Below are positions 1-9,576 of a DNA stretch of 64,000 nt, in pieces. A program made the translations under genes and the position numbers. The stretch covers positions 248,001 to 312,000 of the forward strand of contig JACRDN010000019.1 of NCBI GenBank assembly GCA_016218575.1. Direction: 5' to 3'. The stretch's first letter is position 1. Every line of letters starts with the position of its first letter. The notes under the pieces were generated by a model. That model was not told where the DNA came from. It was given only the letters and a program-made list of their open reading frames with translations, and made no database searches. Origin of the DNA: Elusimicrobiota bacterium (GTDB lineage: Bacteria > Elusimicrobiota > Elusimicrobia > UBA1565 > UBA9628).

Positions 1-3000
1 AAGGACCAAAGCGGGCGCTCGCGCCAAATCCTCTCGGCTTTGCTGGGTCAAATCGAGGACAAGCAAAACGAGCTCTCCGAAGTCCTGGCCGACCCCGCGC
101 TCCAGGACGCTTTGCCCGCGGCCTTGGTCTCGCGCATCGAGAACCTGAGGCTCTCGCGCGGGATGTGGGCCATGCCGGGCGAGGGCAAGGACAAGGGCGC
201 GTCGGCCTTGGTGGTGCGCAAGTCCGAGTACTCGGCCTTTCTCGACGGGCTTCTCAAGATGATCCGCCCGCAGGGCGCCTCGCAGGATCTCTCGGCCATT
301 AAACAGGGCCTTTTGGGCAACCCGGCGGGGCTTTCGAGCTTCATCCCCCAGGCCCAGGTCCTGGACTTCGGGGACTCCGCGGACGGCTTCTATCTCGTCT
401 ACCAGACCCGCTTCTCCGTCCCCAACGGGCTCGAGACGGAAAGCTGGGTGACCTTGGGCAACATCGCCCGGGTCCTCGGCAACAACGTAAGCGTGGTGGG
501 CTGGCAGTTCGCCAGTCCCCCCAACGACCGCAACGCCCCCTACGGCGGCAAGGGCTTCGGCGTGCAGGTCGAGTCCATCCAGGGCCGGGACTGGGTCAAC
601 TACTTCATGATCACCTTGCACCGCTCGGTCTTGAACGTCCCCAAGGAGGCCACCTTCGCCTCGCAGAGCCAGGAGGTACGCGTCCAGGTGTTCGAGGACC
701 ACGCGCGCATGCTCCTGGGCGACACCCTCTACGTGGCCGCGGCGGGATACGCGGACTTCGCTTTGAACCACCCGGAGGAGCATCCTTATTATTACGGGGG
801 CAACTTCAAGACCTCGATCAAGTTCTTCCCGGTCATGAGGCTCAACTACGAGCACCAGGAGCTCTGGGCCAAGGACCCGCGCAAATTTGATCAGGAGGTG
901 AACCTTGACTTTGCCCACTACGACGAGTTCTTGAACAGGACCTTCCACATCCATGCCGAGGGCGCCAAGAAGCATTTCTCCCGCGACCAGCTGGGCCCGA
1001 GCTTCGACATAGGCTCTCTTCTCAACTCGGAGGACACGTTTACCTTGGACCTGTTCCTGGCCAGAAGCGGCGGCAGCGACGACATCACGCAGAGGTCCGC
1101 CGGGATCACCGTGCTCAAGGGATTTACCTTGCGCGACGACAAGGGCAAGCCCTGGATGCTCGTCAACAACGAGGCCACGGTCGAGCTCGGTGAGAAGTAC
1201 CCGACCTACGTGGACCGCCTGGCCGTCAATCTCCTCGACCAGGGCCTGGTCTTTAACGCGGAGGGCCGGCTCCTGGGCAAGGTCGGGGCCTACCATGTGG
1301 GCGTCTCCAAGACCCTCGACCAGGTGACGACCTTCAACGTGGGCTACGGCAATCCCTATCCCGGCGCCCCGCCCCGCGCCGAGGTCATGATCCGCACCTC
1401 CCAGGTCCTGGGCGAGCTCTGGGACAAGGTGACGGGCCAGGCCCGCCAGGACCTCCACGGGGGGGAGATCCTCAAGCCTTTCAACGACCGCTTGGACGAG
1501 TTCTACAAGGCCGAGGAAGGCGGCCCCTCGGCCCGCAAGGTGGCCGAGCTCAAGCGGCTCTTTGAAACTGACGTGGCCCGGCGCCTGATCAGCCAGGACA
1601 TGGGAATACTCGCCCGCGACATTCAAGCCCTGCGCAAGGCCGGGGCCATCCTCGACAACACCCGCATCGAAGGGATGGTGGGTTTCGTCTCCAAGCCAGT
1701 GGCCGACGGCCAGGCCGAGAAGGCCCTCACCGGAGGCCCGTCCCTGGGCACGCGCACCGAGCTCACCTTGAGCCGCGAGCAGAGGGGCCTTATCCAAGCC
1801 AAGGCTCAAAGCCTTTACCGCGAGGGCCTGCGCCTGCAGATGCGCCTTCTTGAGCTCGCCAAGGAGTGGCAGTCCACCGTGGTGGAGCTGGCCCAGGCCC
1901 AGTGGGAGCTCAAGCTCGCCAAGTACATGGCGGAGCGCGCCCCGAGCCCGGCCCTGCGCGCCGAGGGGGAGGTCAAGGCCGCCCAGGCCACCGCGCGCCT
2001 GCACCAGGCCCTCATACGCTACAACGTGCTTTCCGGCCGGCCTCCCACGGCCGAAAGCCCATTTAATAATTTAAACGCGCAAGATATAGAGGCGCTCCTC
2101 GCGGAAATAAGAAGCACCATCGCAGTTCCGGAACGTCTAAAGGAAATTCTGCTGTCTTTGAACCCCGAAGAGCTGGAGAAACGTCTAGGAACGAGCTCTT
2201 CCAATTTCTTGAACTGGATGACTTGGGTCGAGAAGCTTACTCTAGCCGTGGGGGTTCAGATTCAGGACCATTTGGCCGGCCAGCTCACCGGGGCGGGCCT
2301 CACTCTCAGCATCCCGGTCTGGGACCCCAACTCCAAGGCGGCGGATAAGGCCTTCGCTTTGGAGGGCCGGGCCGCGCTCGCGGAAATGAAGGAGGCCTAC
2401 CTTGGACAGCGCCTGGCCGCAGCGCAGAGCTTTCAAAGCGGCAAGATGTGGGACGCCGCGGCCGAGCAAATCGCCCCGCGCCTGCCCCAAGCGGCCTGGG
2501 ACCTAAGCCAGGCCATCCGGGGATACCGCAACGGGCTCGTCAGCGCCTCCGACCTCAAGAAGGCCTTCGACTCCTGGCAGTGGTACGCCGAGACCGCCTT
2601 GAAGGCCCGCAGCCAGGCCAGCCTTGCCCAGGCCTGGGCCGCGACCGAGCAGGGACTCCTGCGCGAGCCGGAGCAAGAGACCTCGGTTTTTCGATTGGAC
2701 TCCCTCGGCCAGGCTTTCGACGGGGCGGTCCGGCGCTCCTGGACCTTGGAGGAGGTGGGCCTGCGCCAGCTCGCCGCCAAGGCCATGGGCGAGGCCAACG
2801 CCTCCCGCATCCATAAAATCCTCCTCAACCTGAGCGTGGGCGCCAACCTCACCGCCTCGGGCGCGGGCTGGATCCCCCAGTTCGGGATCACCGGCATTCC
2901 CGTTTGGCCGATGCTCGGCTTCGAGTTCAAGCCAGAGGAGCTCAAGGATTTGCAGGTGGCCCAGGCCGAGGGCGAGGGGGAATACTACCAGGCCTTGAAG

Positions 3001-6000
3001 GCCAAGATCGAGGCGGGCCTGGCGGTCCAGCTTTACCAGAACATCGTGACCTTAAACAGTGCCGAGGCCGCCGCCCGCGAGCTCGAGAGCGGCCCCATGA
3101 CCGACCAAAACCGCCTCCAGGCGGGCGAGCTCCGGCTGGGGGCGCGCCAGGCCCTGGCCGCGATCAACTCGCTTTTGGGACGGCACCCGGAGGCGCCCCT
3201 GGAGGTTTCGCTTTCCTCCGAGCGGGCTTTGGAGGCCCTGCGCGGGATTCTCGCGGCCAAGGACCCCCAGGCCGCGGAGCGCAAAATACTCGAGGCCCGC
3301 CTCAAGGTGGCGAGAAAAGCCGAGGAGATCGCCGACAAGGGCCTCAAGATCGAGCAGTTGGCCTTGGAGCCGGTTTCCCTGGCCATGCGCTACCTGGGCC
3401 GCCTCGTCAACGCCCTGACCAGCCCCGAGGCCGCCGACCCGGATCTCGTGGCCGCGACCCGAGCCCAGACCTTGGGCGAGGAGCGCGCCTGGGAGGCCTT
3501 CCCGGAGATACTGGAGCAGCAACGGGCCAAGGCTCAAACCGCGCTGGCCTTGGTCCGCGCGGAGATCGCGCGCCTCCAAGGCGGCTCGGCGGCCGCGGGG
3601 CGCTCGCGCCTGGCCTGGCTCAAGGGGCAGGAGCTGGCTTTGAGGGGGGCTCTCCTCGTCCTCGGGGAGGAGCCCCGCCCGGCGGCCGCATCCCAGCCCC
3701 TTCCGGCGAGCTTCGAGAGCCTGAAAAGCCTCCTGATCGAGAAGGAGAGGCGGATTTCCGCGAGGGCCCCGCGCGAGCCCGCCTCCATCGCTTTGCCCGA
3801 CAAGGTGGAGCACCGGGCCGCGGGATTTCTGCGCTACTTCTACGCCTGGCAGAGCTTGGGCAAGGAGACAGTGGACAAGAGCTATATCGAAGGGTGGCTT
3901 GAGCTGAGGCTCAGAAGCCCCGAGACCCCGCCCGAGGCCCTGCTCCATTTGGCCAAGCTCCGCGAGGAGAAAATGGACCGGCTCTACCGCGAAAGCCTGG
4001 CCCAGGCGGCCTCCCGGGCCGAGATACTGACCGAGAATTTCGCGGCCGGCGTCAGGCTTTCGCGCATGGCCAAGGACCCCGAGGTCCTGCGCCGGATCGG
4101 GGAAAGGCTTTCCTCCCAGCGCGCCGAGATCGTGGCGTTGTTGGGTCTTGACCCGAGCACTCCCCTGGCGGCCCTGGCGGCCTTGGTCCCGGAGTCCGCG
4201 GACTTCGCGGCCGAGCTGGAGAGAACCCAGATCCCCCGCCTGCGCGCAAGCCTCTTCGAGGGCGGGCTCCCGGAGCCGGGCAAGGACGAGGACGGGCTCA
4301 TGTCCCAGATCCGGGCCGACGTGCTCGCCGAGCGCATGAGCTACAAGGGGGTCACCCCCGTGCTCGCCTTCGGCCTTTTCCGCGACAGGTTCATCTCCGG
4401 CGCCTTCCTGGAGGCCCCGGACCCGCGCGCCATCGAGAGGGAGCTCCGGAACATCATCTCGGAGGCCTTGAGAAAGGAGCTGGAGGCCACGGGCCGGATG
4501 CGCGAGCTGTCCTTGAGAATGCACTCCTTGATGAGCCGGGTGGAGGACGGGGCGCGCAAGGTAGAGGCCGAGCGCCTCCTCATCGAGGCTGCGGCCCGGG
4601 AGTACCGGGCCCTGACCGGACTTTCCTACTCTCCCGCGGATATGGGCGAGGCCGACGCCGCGCGCGAGCGCCTGGCCGCGGCCTGGCTGGCGTTCTCGGA
4701 TGGCGTGGCGGAGTTCAAGTCGAGCTTCATCGAGCTCGTGACCGAGCTCGAGGCTTTGGGGGCCGAGCCCTCGTCCCAACTGCGTCCCTTCTCGGCCCCC
4801 TTGGTCCGCGACGCGGCGGGCCTGCGCTCGGACCCCAAGGCCGAGCTCCTGAGCTATTGGGCCGAGCGCCTGGCAGACCCCGCCTTCGAGAAGGGTCAGG
4901 ACCTGGTTTTGGACGGGCTCGGCGGGCGGATTCCGACGGAGCTGCGGGCGCGCCTCTCGGAGCGGGCCCGGCTCCTGCGCGAGGCCTTGAGGGACGCCCA
5001 GGCCGTGAGGCTGCGCGATTTCACGCCGGCCGAGAGGCTCGAGCTCTTGAGCTTGAACGACGTCCAGGGCAAGCGCGAGGACTTGATGGCTGTCCTCTCC
5101 GAGGTCCTGGCCGCCTTGGGGGCCTTGGACGTAAAAGAGAACCCGGCCTGGGGCGGGCTCCTGAATTTCCTCAATAAGGACCTCGAGGCCTCCATTGCTC
5201 GCTCGGCCCAAGGCCGGGCGGATTACGTCGAGGCCGCAGCCGAGCTCCGCCAGGCTTATTGGCACGCGGTTCCCGCCCCGACCAAAGTGGAGGAGTCGTT
5301 CCAACGTTTGGAAGAGTTGAAAAGTCGTGTGGTAGAGCTTCGCCAAATTCTTCTTCAGAACTACTTACTGGACAGGCGAGAGGATCCGCGGTTTTTCCTC
5401 TTGAAGGACATGCAGCTCGACGCTTACCTCCGGGCCCAACAGGACTTCGACGCGGAGCTTGTGGCCGCGCTCGCGACAAGGCAGGTGAAGGAGAACCAAA
5501 GCCTGGCCCGGGGCTTGGACGGGCTCTACGACGTGGGGCGGGTCTTCGATCGCGCGATCGCCGCGCGCCGCTTCGGGCGCGGGATGCTCGCCTTGGACGC
5601 CCTCGTCATGCTGGAGGAGGCGAGGCTTGCCTCGGCGCGCTGGAGCGGGCGGGGTGCGGCTGAGATCTCCGCCATCGGAGAGGCTTTGGGCCGACTCAAG
5701 GAGACGCGGGAGCGTTGGCTCAAGGGCGGCTCGGATATGACCCCGCTCTACGCCGTGACCGGAGTCTCCAAGGACGGCAAGAGGCTGTGGACCATAGACG
5801 GCTGGCTTACCGCCGAGGAATTCGAGGCTAAGAAAAAATCTGGCGACATCCTCGAGGAAAGCGGGCGCTATTTTCTCCAGGCCGCCCCTGGCCGCGGGCG
5901 CTACGAGGTTCTTTCGGGAGCCGACCAAAACGATTTCCTGCGCGGCCGGGCCGAGGAGGGGCTGGCCGCGGCCCGGCAGTCCGCGGCCGTTCGGGAAAGG

Positions 6001-8274
6001 ATGAAGCGCCACGACTTCGCTCTCGACCGCCCCGCTCCCGATGGGAAGGAAGGCTACTCCGTGGCGGAGATATTCGGGACGGGGGGCAAGCACTCCCAGG
6101 GGCTCGTCCTTTTCTTCAGGGCCCCGGCCTCGGGCGACCGGCCGGGGAGCCTGCACGACGCCTTGCACCCCCTTGCGGCCTTGAGGGAGGCTCCAGAGAA
6201 GTATGTGATGTATCTGTACGCCGGCGGCGCAGCGCCTCCGCGCGGGAAATTCCCCACCCTCGAGAGTCTTAAGGGCTCTCCCGATTTTAAGAACTTTCGT
6301 CAACTGCTTCTCTCCGCCTCGGGAGCGACTGCCCTCAAGGCCGCCATCGAGAGCCGCCGCGACCTCGAGCTGCGCCGAGGCTACCTGGAGTTGAAGCTCG
6401 GCGGCTATGGATTCGCCCGCGACGCTCAGGGAAATATCGCGGATATGTACCTGGGGGAGGATGATTTCAAGGCCTTGCTCAAAGCCTTCGCCCACGCCGA
6501 GAGGGACTTGGAGAGGGCCAGGGAGGAACTTGCCAAGTCCCAGGCGCGAGAGAAGGAAGCGGAGGATGTCCTGAGGGCCCGGGATGAGGAGAACCGCAAG
6601 GCCGGGATAGACTACCAAGCGATGGCGGCTCTTTGGCGCGAGCGCCTGCGCCAGGAGGGCCTCCTTCAGTATCCCCAGAGGGAGGGGGAATCCGATGAAA
6701 AATACCAGGCCCGGATTTCCGCCGAGATCGAGAGGCGCCTCGTTAAGATCCCGGATTTCAAGAAGACCCAGGAGCTTTACGCTCCCTTCGCCAAGAGGTG
6801 GACCGAGGCCGCGGAAAAGCGGCGCTTCGCCGCGGCCCGGGCGGCCAACGCGGCCAAGGCCGTGAAAGGGGCCGAGGAGCTCTTGGAGCATTCCAAGAAT
6901 TGGAGCCTCTACGAGAGCCGCGACATGATCTTGGGCCTCGACCGGGAGGGCCGCCTCGTCTCGGTCAAGGCCGAGCCCGTCTACGGCCCCCAAAGGCTCG
7001 ATGCCTTCATCGGCGCGGGCGAGGTCGCCGTGAGCATCCAGGGCGAGGTCTGGGTGGCCTTCGCGGACGCCGAGGGGCGGGTCAAGCGCTATTACCAGGA
7101 CCGGGACCTGGCGGTCAAGGCCTTGGCGTCCTGCCGGATCAAATCCGTGACCATGGAGGCAGAGGACGCTCTCGCGGCCTCCGGCCGGAAGGCCAAGCCC
7201 TATTTCCGCATGAGCCATTACGAGGACCCCGAGAGCGGACTTTACGCCCTCATCAACGGCCGGTATCTGGCCGAGCGCGCTCGCGGCGCCAAATCGCAGA
7301 TCGGGAGCGCCCGCTCCTGGGGCGTCATGCCCTGGAATTGGGGCAACATCGCCCTCGAGATCCCGCGGGGCCTCGTCGGGACCTTGAAGGAGGTCCTGCT
7401 CGGGCAGGACATGCTGCAAGACGGCTACTTGGGGCGGATACAGGCCTACAAGACCGAGGGAGTCCTGACCGAGCGCCACGGGTTCTTCCGCCAAGTCCTC
7501 GGGGCGGTGGATCTCCTGAATCTCCTGCCCGATCCCGTGGGGAGGATTTACGACCCCAGCCAATTCCCGGCCGAAGTGGAACTCGACTCCCCGATAAGGC
7601 CCGGCCAGAACATCTCGGCCAAGGGCATGCATGACCCCAAGTCGAACAAGGACGTCAAGTACGGCGTCAAGTCCCTGCAGAGGCTCTGGGCCCAGAATCT
7701 TCAGGATGTGGCAGCCCTGCGCCTGCGGGTCTTGAGCCGCTTCCAAGGCGGCTGGGAGGAGGTGTCCATTCAAAAGGTGCGCGGCCGCGCCGGCTCCTAC
7801 GAGGAGTCCTCCCGGAGCGCGGGGCTCGGGGACAAATCCATGGAGAGAGAGCTTTCCGATCCCTTGATTTCTCAGGACCCCCGCTCGGACGGCACGGGGT
7901 CCGTGATTATCTCGGGCGATCCCGGGCACCTGGCCGTGGACCGAGTCCAGACCGAGGTCAAGATTCGCCCGGGCGCTACGCAGTACGAGACCCAGAGCCG
8001 GGCCTTGGACGGTTATGCCGAGAGGCTCGCGGCCCTCCCCCAGGCGGATGAACGCGCACCCGCCGAGGAGAAGGGCCGCCAGGAGCGGGCTCTGGCGCGG
8101 GAGGACGGCAGGCGCGGGACCTTGAGTCGGGCCGCGGACGCGCTCACGGCTCGGGCCCACCGGATCGCGGCGCGGCTGGCAGCGCAAAAAGCCCTGCGCC
8201 GGCATGTCGAGCGCCTGCGCCGTGAGATCGAGGCGGCGCGCCGAAAAATGGGCCTTTTGGCCCCGCAAAAATAG
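1..8274 (+). CDS. Giant exported multidomain protein with repeated TolC-like helical units (5' end outside window)
   Basis: The frame is open from the first base, so at least 2,757 residues are visible and the true start and any signal peptide lie upstream. The first ~480 visible residues are beta-rich and aromatic-rich without a family I can name. From about base 1760 the protein becomes helical and Ala/Leu/Glu-rich. Three or four segments look like TolC/outer-membrane-efflux helical hairpins: 1760-2500, 2790-3560, about 3830-4340 and 4340-5300. Each has the pattern of a glycine-rich beta stretch (for example GLTLSIPVWD, GITGIPVW) followed by long helices rich in Q/A/L. The part after 5700 is mixed, and basic coiled-coil helices end the protein. 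It is probably an envelope or surface protein; exact function is unknown. Long antisense frames reflect codon bias. Confidence 0.75.
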   Translation, partial: KDQSGRSRQILSALLGQIEDKQNELSEVLADPALQDALPAALVSRIENLRLSRGMWAMPGEGKDKGASALVVRKSEYSAFLDGLLKMIRPQGASQDLSAIKQGLLGNPAGLSSFIPQAQVLDFGDSADGFYLVYQTRFSVPNGLETESWVTLGNIARVLGNNVSVVGWQFASPPNDRNAPYGGKGFGVQVESIQGRDWVNYFMITLHRSVLNVPKEATFASQSQEVRVQVFEDHARMLLGDTLYVAAAGYADFALNHPEEHPYYYGGNFKTSIKFFPVMRLNYEHQELWAKDPRKFDQEVNLDFAHYDEFLNRTFHIHAEGAKKHFSRDQLGPSFDIGSLLNSEDTFTLDLFLARSGGSDDITQRSAGITVLKGFTLRDDKGKPWMLVNNEATVELGEKYPTYVDRLAVNLLDQGLVFNAEGRLLGKVGAYHVGVSKTLDQVTTFNVGYGNPYPGAPPRAEVMIRTSQVLGELWDKVTGQARQDLHGGEILKPFNDRLDEFYKAEEGGPSARKVAELKRLFETDVARRLISQDMGILARDIQALRKAGAILDNTRIEGMVGFVSKPVADGQAEKALTGGPSLGTRTELTLSREQRGLIQAKAQSLYREGLRLQMRLLELAKEWQSTVVELAQAQWELKLAKYMAERAPSPALRAEGEVKAAQATARLHQALIRYNVLSGRPPTAESPFNNLNAQDIEALLAEIRSTIAVPERLKEILLSLNPEELEKRLGTSSSNFLNWMTWVEKLTLAVGVQIQDHLAGQLTGAGLTLSIPVWDPNSKAADKAFALEGRAALAEMKEAYLGQRLAAAQSFQSGKMWDAAAEQIAPRLPQAAWDLSQAIRGYRNGLVSASDLKKAFDSWQWYAETALKARSQASLAQAWAATEQGLLREPEQETSVFRLDSLGQAFDGAVRRSWTLEEVGLRQLAAKAMGEANASRIHKILLNLSVGANLTASGAGWIPQFGITGIPVWPMLGFEFKPEELKDLQVAQAEGEGEYYQALKAKIEAGLAVQLYQNIVTLNSAEAAARELESGPMTDQNRLQAGELRLGARQALAAINSLLGRHPEAPLEVSLSSERALEALRGILAAKDPQAAERKILEARLKVARKAEEIADKGLKIEQLALEPVSLAMRYLGRLVNALTSPEAADPDLVAATRAQTLGEERAWEAFPEILEQQRAKAQTALALVRAEIARLQGGSAAAGRSRLAWLKGQELALRGALLVLGEEPRPAAASQPLPASFESLKSLLIEKERRISARAPREPASIALPDKVEHRAAGFLRYFYAWQSLGKETVDKSYIEGWLELRLRSPETPPEALLHLAKLREEKMDRLYRESLAQAASRAEILTENFAAGVRLSRMAKDPEVLRRIGERLSSQRAEIVALLGLDPSTPLAALAALVPESADFAAELERTQIPRLRASLFEGGLPEPGKDEDGLMSQIRADVLAERMSYKGVTPVLAFGLFRDRFISGAFLEAPDPRAIERELRNIISEALRKELEATGRMRELSLRMHSLMSRVEDGARKVEAERLLIEAAAREYRALTGLSYSPADMGEADAARERLAAAWLAFSDGVAEFKSSFIELVTELEALGAEPSSQLRPFSAPLVRDAAGLRSDPKAELLSYWAERLADPAFEKGQDLVLDGLGGRIPTELRARLSERARLLREALRDAQAVRLRDFTPAERLELLSLNDVQGKREDLMAVLSEVLAALGALDVKENPAWGGLLNFLNKDLEASIARSAQGRADYVEAAAELRQAYWHAVPAPTKVEESFQRLEELKSRVVELRQILLQNYLLDRREDPRFFLLKDMQLDAYLRAQQDFDAELVAALATRQVKENQSLARGLDGLYDVGRVFDRAIAARRFGRGMLALDALVMLEEARLASARWSGRGAAEISAIGEALGRLKETRERWLKGGSDMTPLYAVTGVSKDGKRLWTIDGWLTAEEFEAKKKSGDILEESGRYFLQAAPGRGRYEVLSGADQNDFLRGRAEEGLAAARQSAAVRERMKRHDFALDRPAPDGKEGYSVAEIFGTGGKHSQGLVLFFRAPASGDRPGSLHDALHPLAALREAPEKYVMYLYAGGAAPPRGKFPTLESLKGSPDFKNFRQLLLSASGATALKAAIESRRDLELRRGYLELKLGGYGFARDAQGNIADMYLGEDDFKALLKAFAHAERDLERAREELAKSQAREKEAEDVLRARDEENRKAGIDYQAMAALWRERLRQEGLLQYPQREGESDEKYQARISAEIERRLVKIPDFKKTQELYAPFAKRWTEAAEKRRFAAARAANAAKAVKGAEELLEHSKNWSLYESRDMILGLDREGRLVSVKAEPVYGPQRLDAFIGAGEVAVSIQGEVWVAFADAEGRVKRYYQDRDLAVKALASCRIKSVTMEAEDALAASGRKAKPYFRMSHYEDPESGLYALINGRYLAERARGAKSQIGSARSWGVMPWNWGNIALEIPRGLVGTLKEVLLGQDMLQDGYLGRIQAYKTEGVLTERHGFFRQVLGAVDLLNLLPDPVGRIYDPSQFPAEVELDSPIRPGQNISAKGMHDPKSNKDVKYGVKSLQRLWAQNLQDVAALRLRVLSRFQGGWEEVSIQKVRGRAGSYEESSRSAGLGDKSMERELSDPLISQDPRSDGTGSVIISGDPGHLAVDRVQTEVKIRPGATQYETQSRALDGYAERLAALPQADERAPAEEKGRQERALAREDGRRGTLSRAADALTARAHRIAARLAAQKALRRHVERLRREIEAARRKMGLLAPQK

Positions 8275-8309
8275 GACTAAAGACCCATGGTGCGGCGGGT
8301 AATTTGGTT

Positions 8310-8321
8310 TAAAATAAGATC
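8310..8321 (+). promoter_or_regulatory. -10 element placed for a leaderless start
   Basis: TAAAAT at 8310-8315 is followed by six bases and then the ATG at 8322, so the expected transcription start is the A of the start codon. No clear -35 box is visible. Confidence 0.45.
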
Positions 8322-9521
8322 ATGAAGCTCGCGGCCGCTCTCATTTTTTTGGCGCTTCCTCTTAGAGCCGGGCCGATCGTCGGCGCGCGGCGCGGCGGCG
8401 CCCTCCCCCAGGCCGGGGTCGGTGTCCTCCCTGCCCGCGGAATTCCCGGCGTAGGCGGGTTCGACCTGAGAGCGCCGGCTCAAGCAGGCACCGTCCGTTC
8501 GCAGGCGCCTGGCTTTGCGCCCGGTCAAGCCGCCGGCGGATCTCTCGTTTCGGGCCGCGAGCTGCGACTCGAGGACATGGTCCTGCCGCGGTCCGCCATT
8601 CAAGGCGCGGCCGATGTTCCGGCCTCCGCCTCGCGATTCTCGTCCGCTCGATGGGACGCGGGTTGGCGCGCGCTTCGGCGGGAGAGCCGGTCCGCCCCGC
8701 CATCCCCGGCCGGGCGCAGCGCGGACCCTGTCGCCGGGGCCGGTTTCGCGCCCGAGCTTGAGTCGAGTTGGGCCTTGGAGTCCGGGCGTTGGGACGAGGC
8801 CTCCGAGCCCGGTCGGGAAGTCGGTCTTGGCGAGATTGCGTCCGTTCTCGGGGGTTTTACTCCATCGCGCGGTATCGGAGCGCATGGCGGGGCATTCGGA
8901 GCCGCCCGAGCCGAGGCCCGGAGGCCGCGGGCGCGGCCTGTCCAGCAAGAATTGTCCTTGGCGATGGCCGCTCCGAACGCCGACGGCCTGTCCGGCCGAG
9001 CTCCCGAAGTCTCACGGGCGCGGGCTTCCGAGGGGCCTGGGGCTTTGAACGATTTTCCGGGCCCGGTGGCACGGCTGGCCATCACCACGGTGGGCAATGG
9101 GCTTGGATTTGCCATCGCCGAGGTCCCGGCGCGTCGGCTGGCCCAAGCCGGCTTGGCGGCAAGCAGCGAAGATCTAAGCGCGGCCGTGAACGCGGCCGCG
9201 CTCGAGGTTGTCTCCGTTGTCTCCGCGAGATCGGCGCCTGCCGTCCCCCTCCTCGAAGCCCGCGGCCAGCCGGCTGAAGCCGAGGCGTTTTCATCCGCGG
9301 CTGGCGCAAGGAACGGCCCTACGGCTTCCTCCGCCGCGCGCGAGGGCCGCGCGTCTAATAATATCCTGCGCCGGATCGTGGCGGCCCTGAGATTCTCTGC
9401 CGAGCCCGCGCGGGCGTACGAGGGGGCCTCTCCCCTCTCGCCGCCTGCTATCCCCTTGGCCTTCGCCTTCTTCTGGACTTTTTTCCTGGGCGCCGCCGCG
9501 CTCGCCTTGGATCGGCGTTAG
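8322..9521 (+). CDS. Exported Ala/Arg-rich protein with C-terminal membrane anchor, unknown function
   Basis: 399 residues. The N-terminus (MKLAAALIFLALPLRAG) is a clear signal peptide. The bulk is low-complexity Ala/Gly/Arg/Pro-rich sequence with no domain I recognise. The last ~30 residues are a Pro-containing stretch (SPPAIP), one hydrophobic helix and a terminal DRR. That arrangement resembles C-terminal sorting signals of the PEP-CTERM/GlyGly-CTERM type, but the residues match no named class. The gene follows the giant protein by 47 bases with its own -10 element, so it may be transcribed separately. The long alternative frames here are GC-bias artefacts; the signal peptide and start geometry support this one. 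Confidence 0.6.
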   Translation: MKLAAALIFLALPLRAGPIVGARRGGALPQAGVGVLPARGIPGVGGFDLRAPAQAGTVRSQAPGFAPGQAAGGSLVSGRELRLEDMVLPRSAIQGAADVPASASRFSSARWDAGWRALRRESRSAPPSPAGRSADPVAGAGFAPELESSWALESGRWDEASEPGREVGLGEIASVLGGFTPSRGIGAHGGAFGAARAEARRPRARPVQQELSLAMAAPNADGLSGRAPEVSRARASEGPGALNDFPGPVARLAITTVGNGLGFAIAEVPARRLAQAGLAASSEDLSAAVNAAALEVVSVVSARSAPAVPLLEARGQPAEAEAFSSAAGARNGPTASSAAREGRASNNILRRIVAALRFSAEPARAYEGASPLSPPAIPLAFAFFWTFFLGAAALALDRR

Positions 9522-9538
9522 GCGCGAAAGGCGGGGCA

Positions 9539-9567
9539 TTGACTTAATCCGCTTGCCGCTTTATACT
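9539..9567 (+). promoter_or_regulatory. Sigma-70 promoter of the histidine kinase gene
   Basis: TTGACT (9539-9544), 17-bp spacer, TATACT (9562-9567), then nine bases to the ATG at 9577. The leader would be only two or three nucleotides. This is one of the best promoter matches in the window. Confidence 0.8.
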
Positions 9568-9576
9568 TCGTAAGGC

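Noticed and set aside
5365-8268. 967-residue antisense frame under the giant gene, and a 764-residue one at 3052-5346
   Set aside because: Both lie opposite a clearly protein-like frame, have low-complexity Gly/Pro/Leu/Gln composition and no domain; GC-rich third positions remove stop codons from the antisense.
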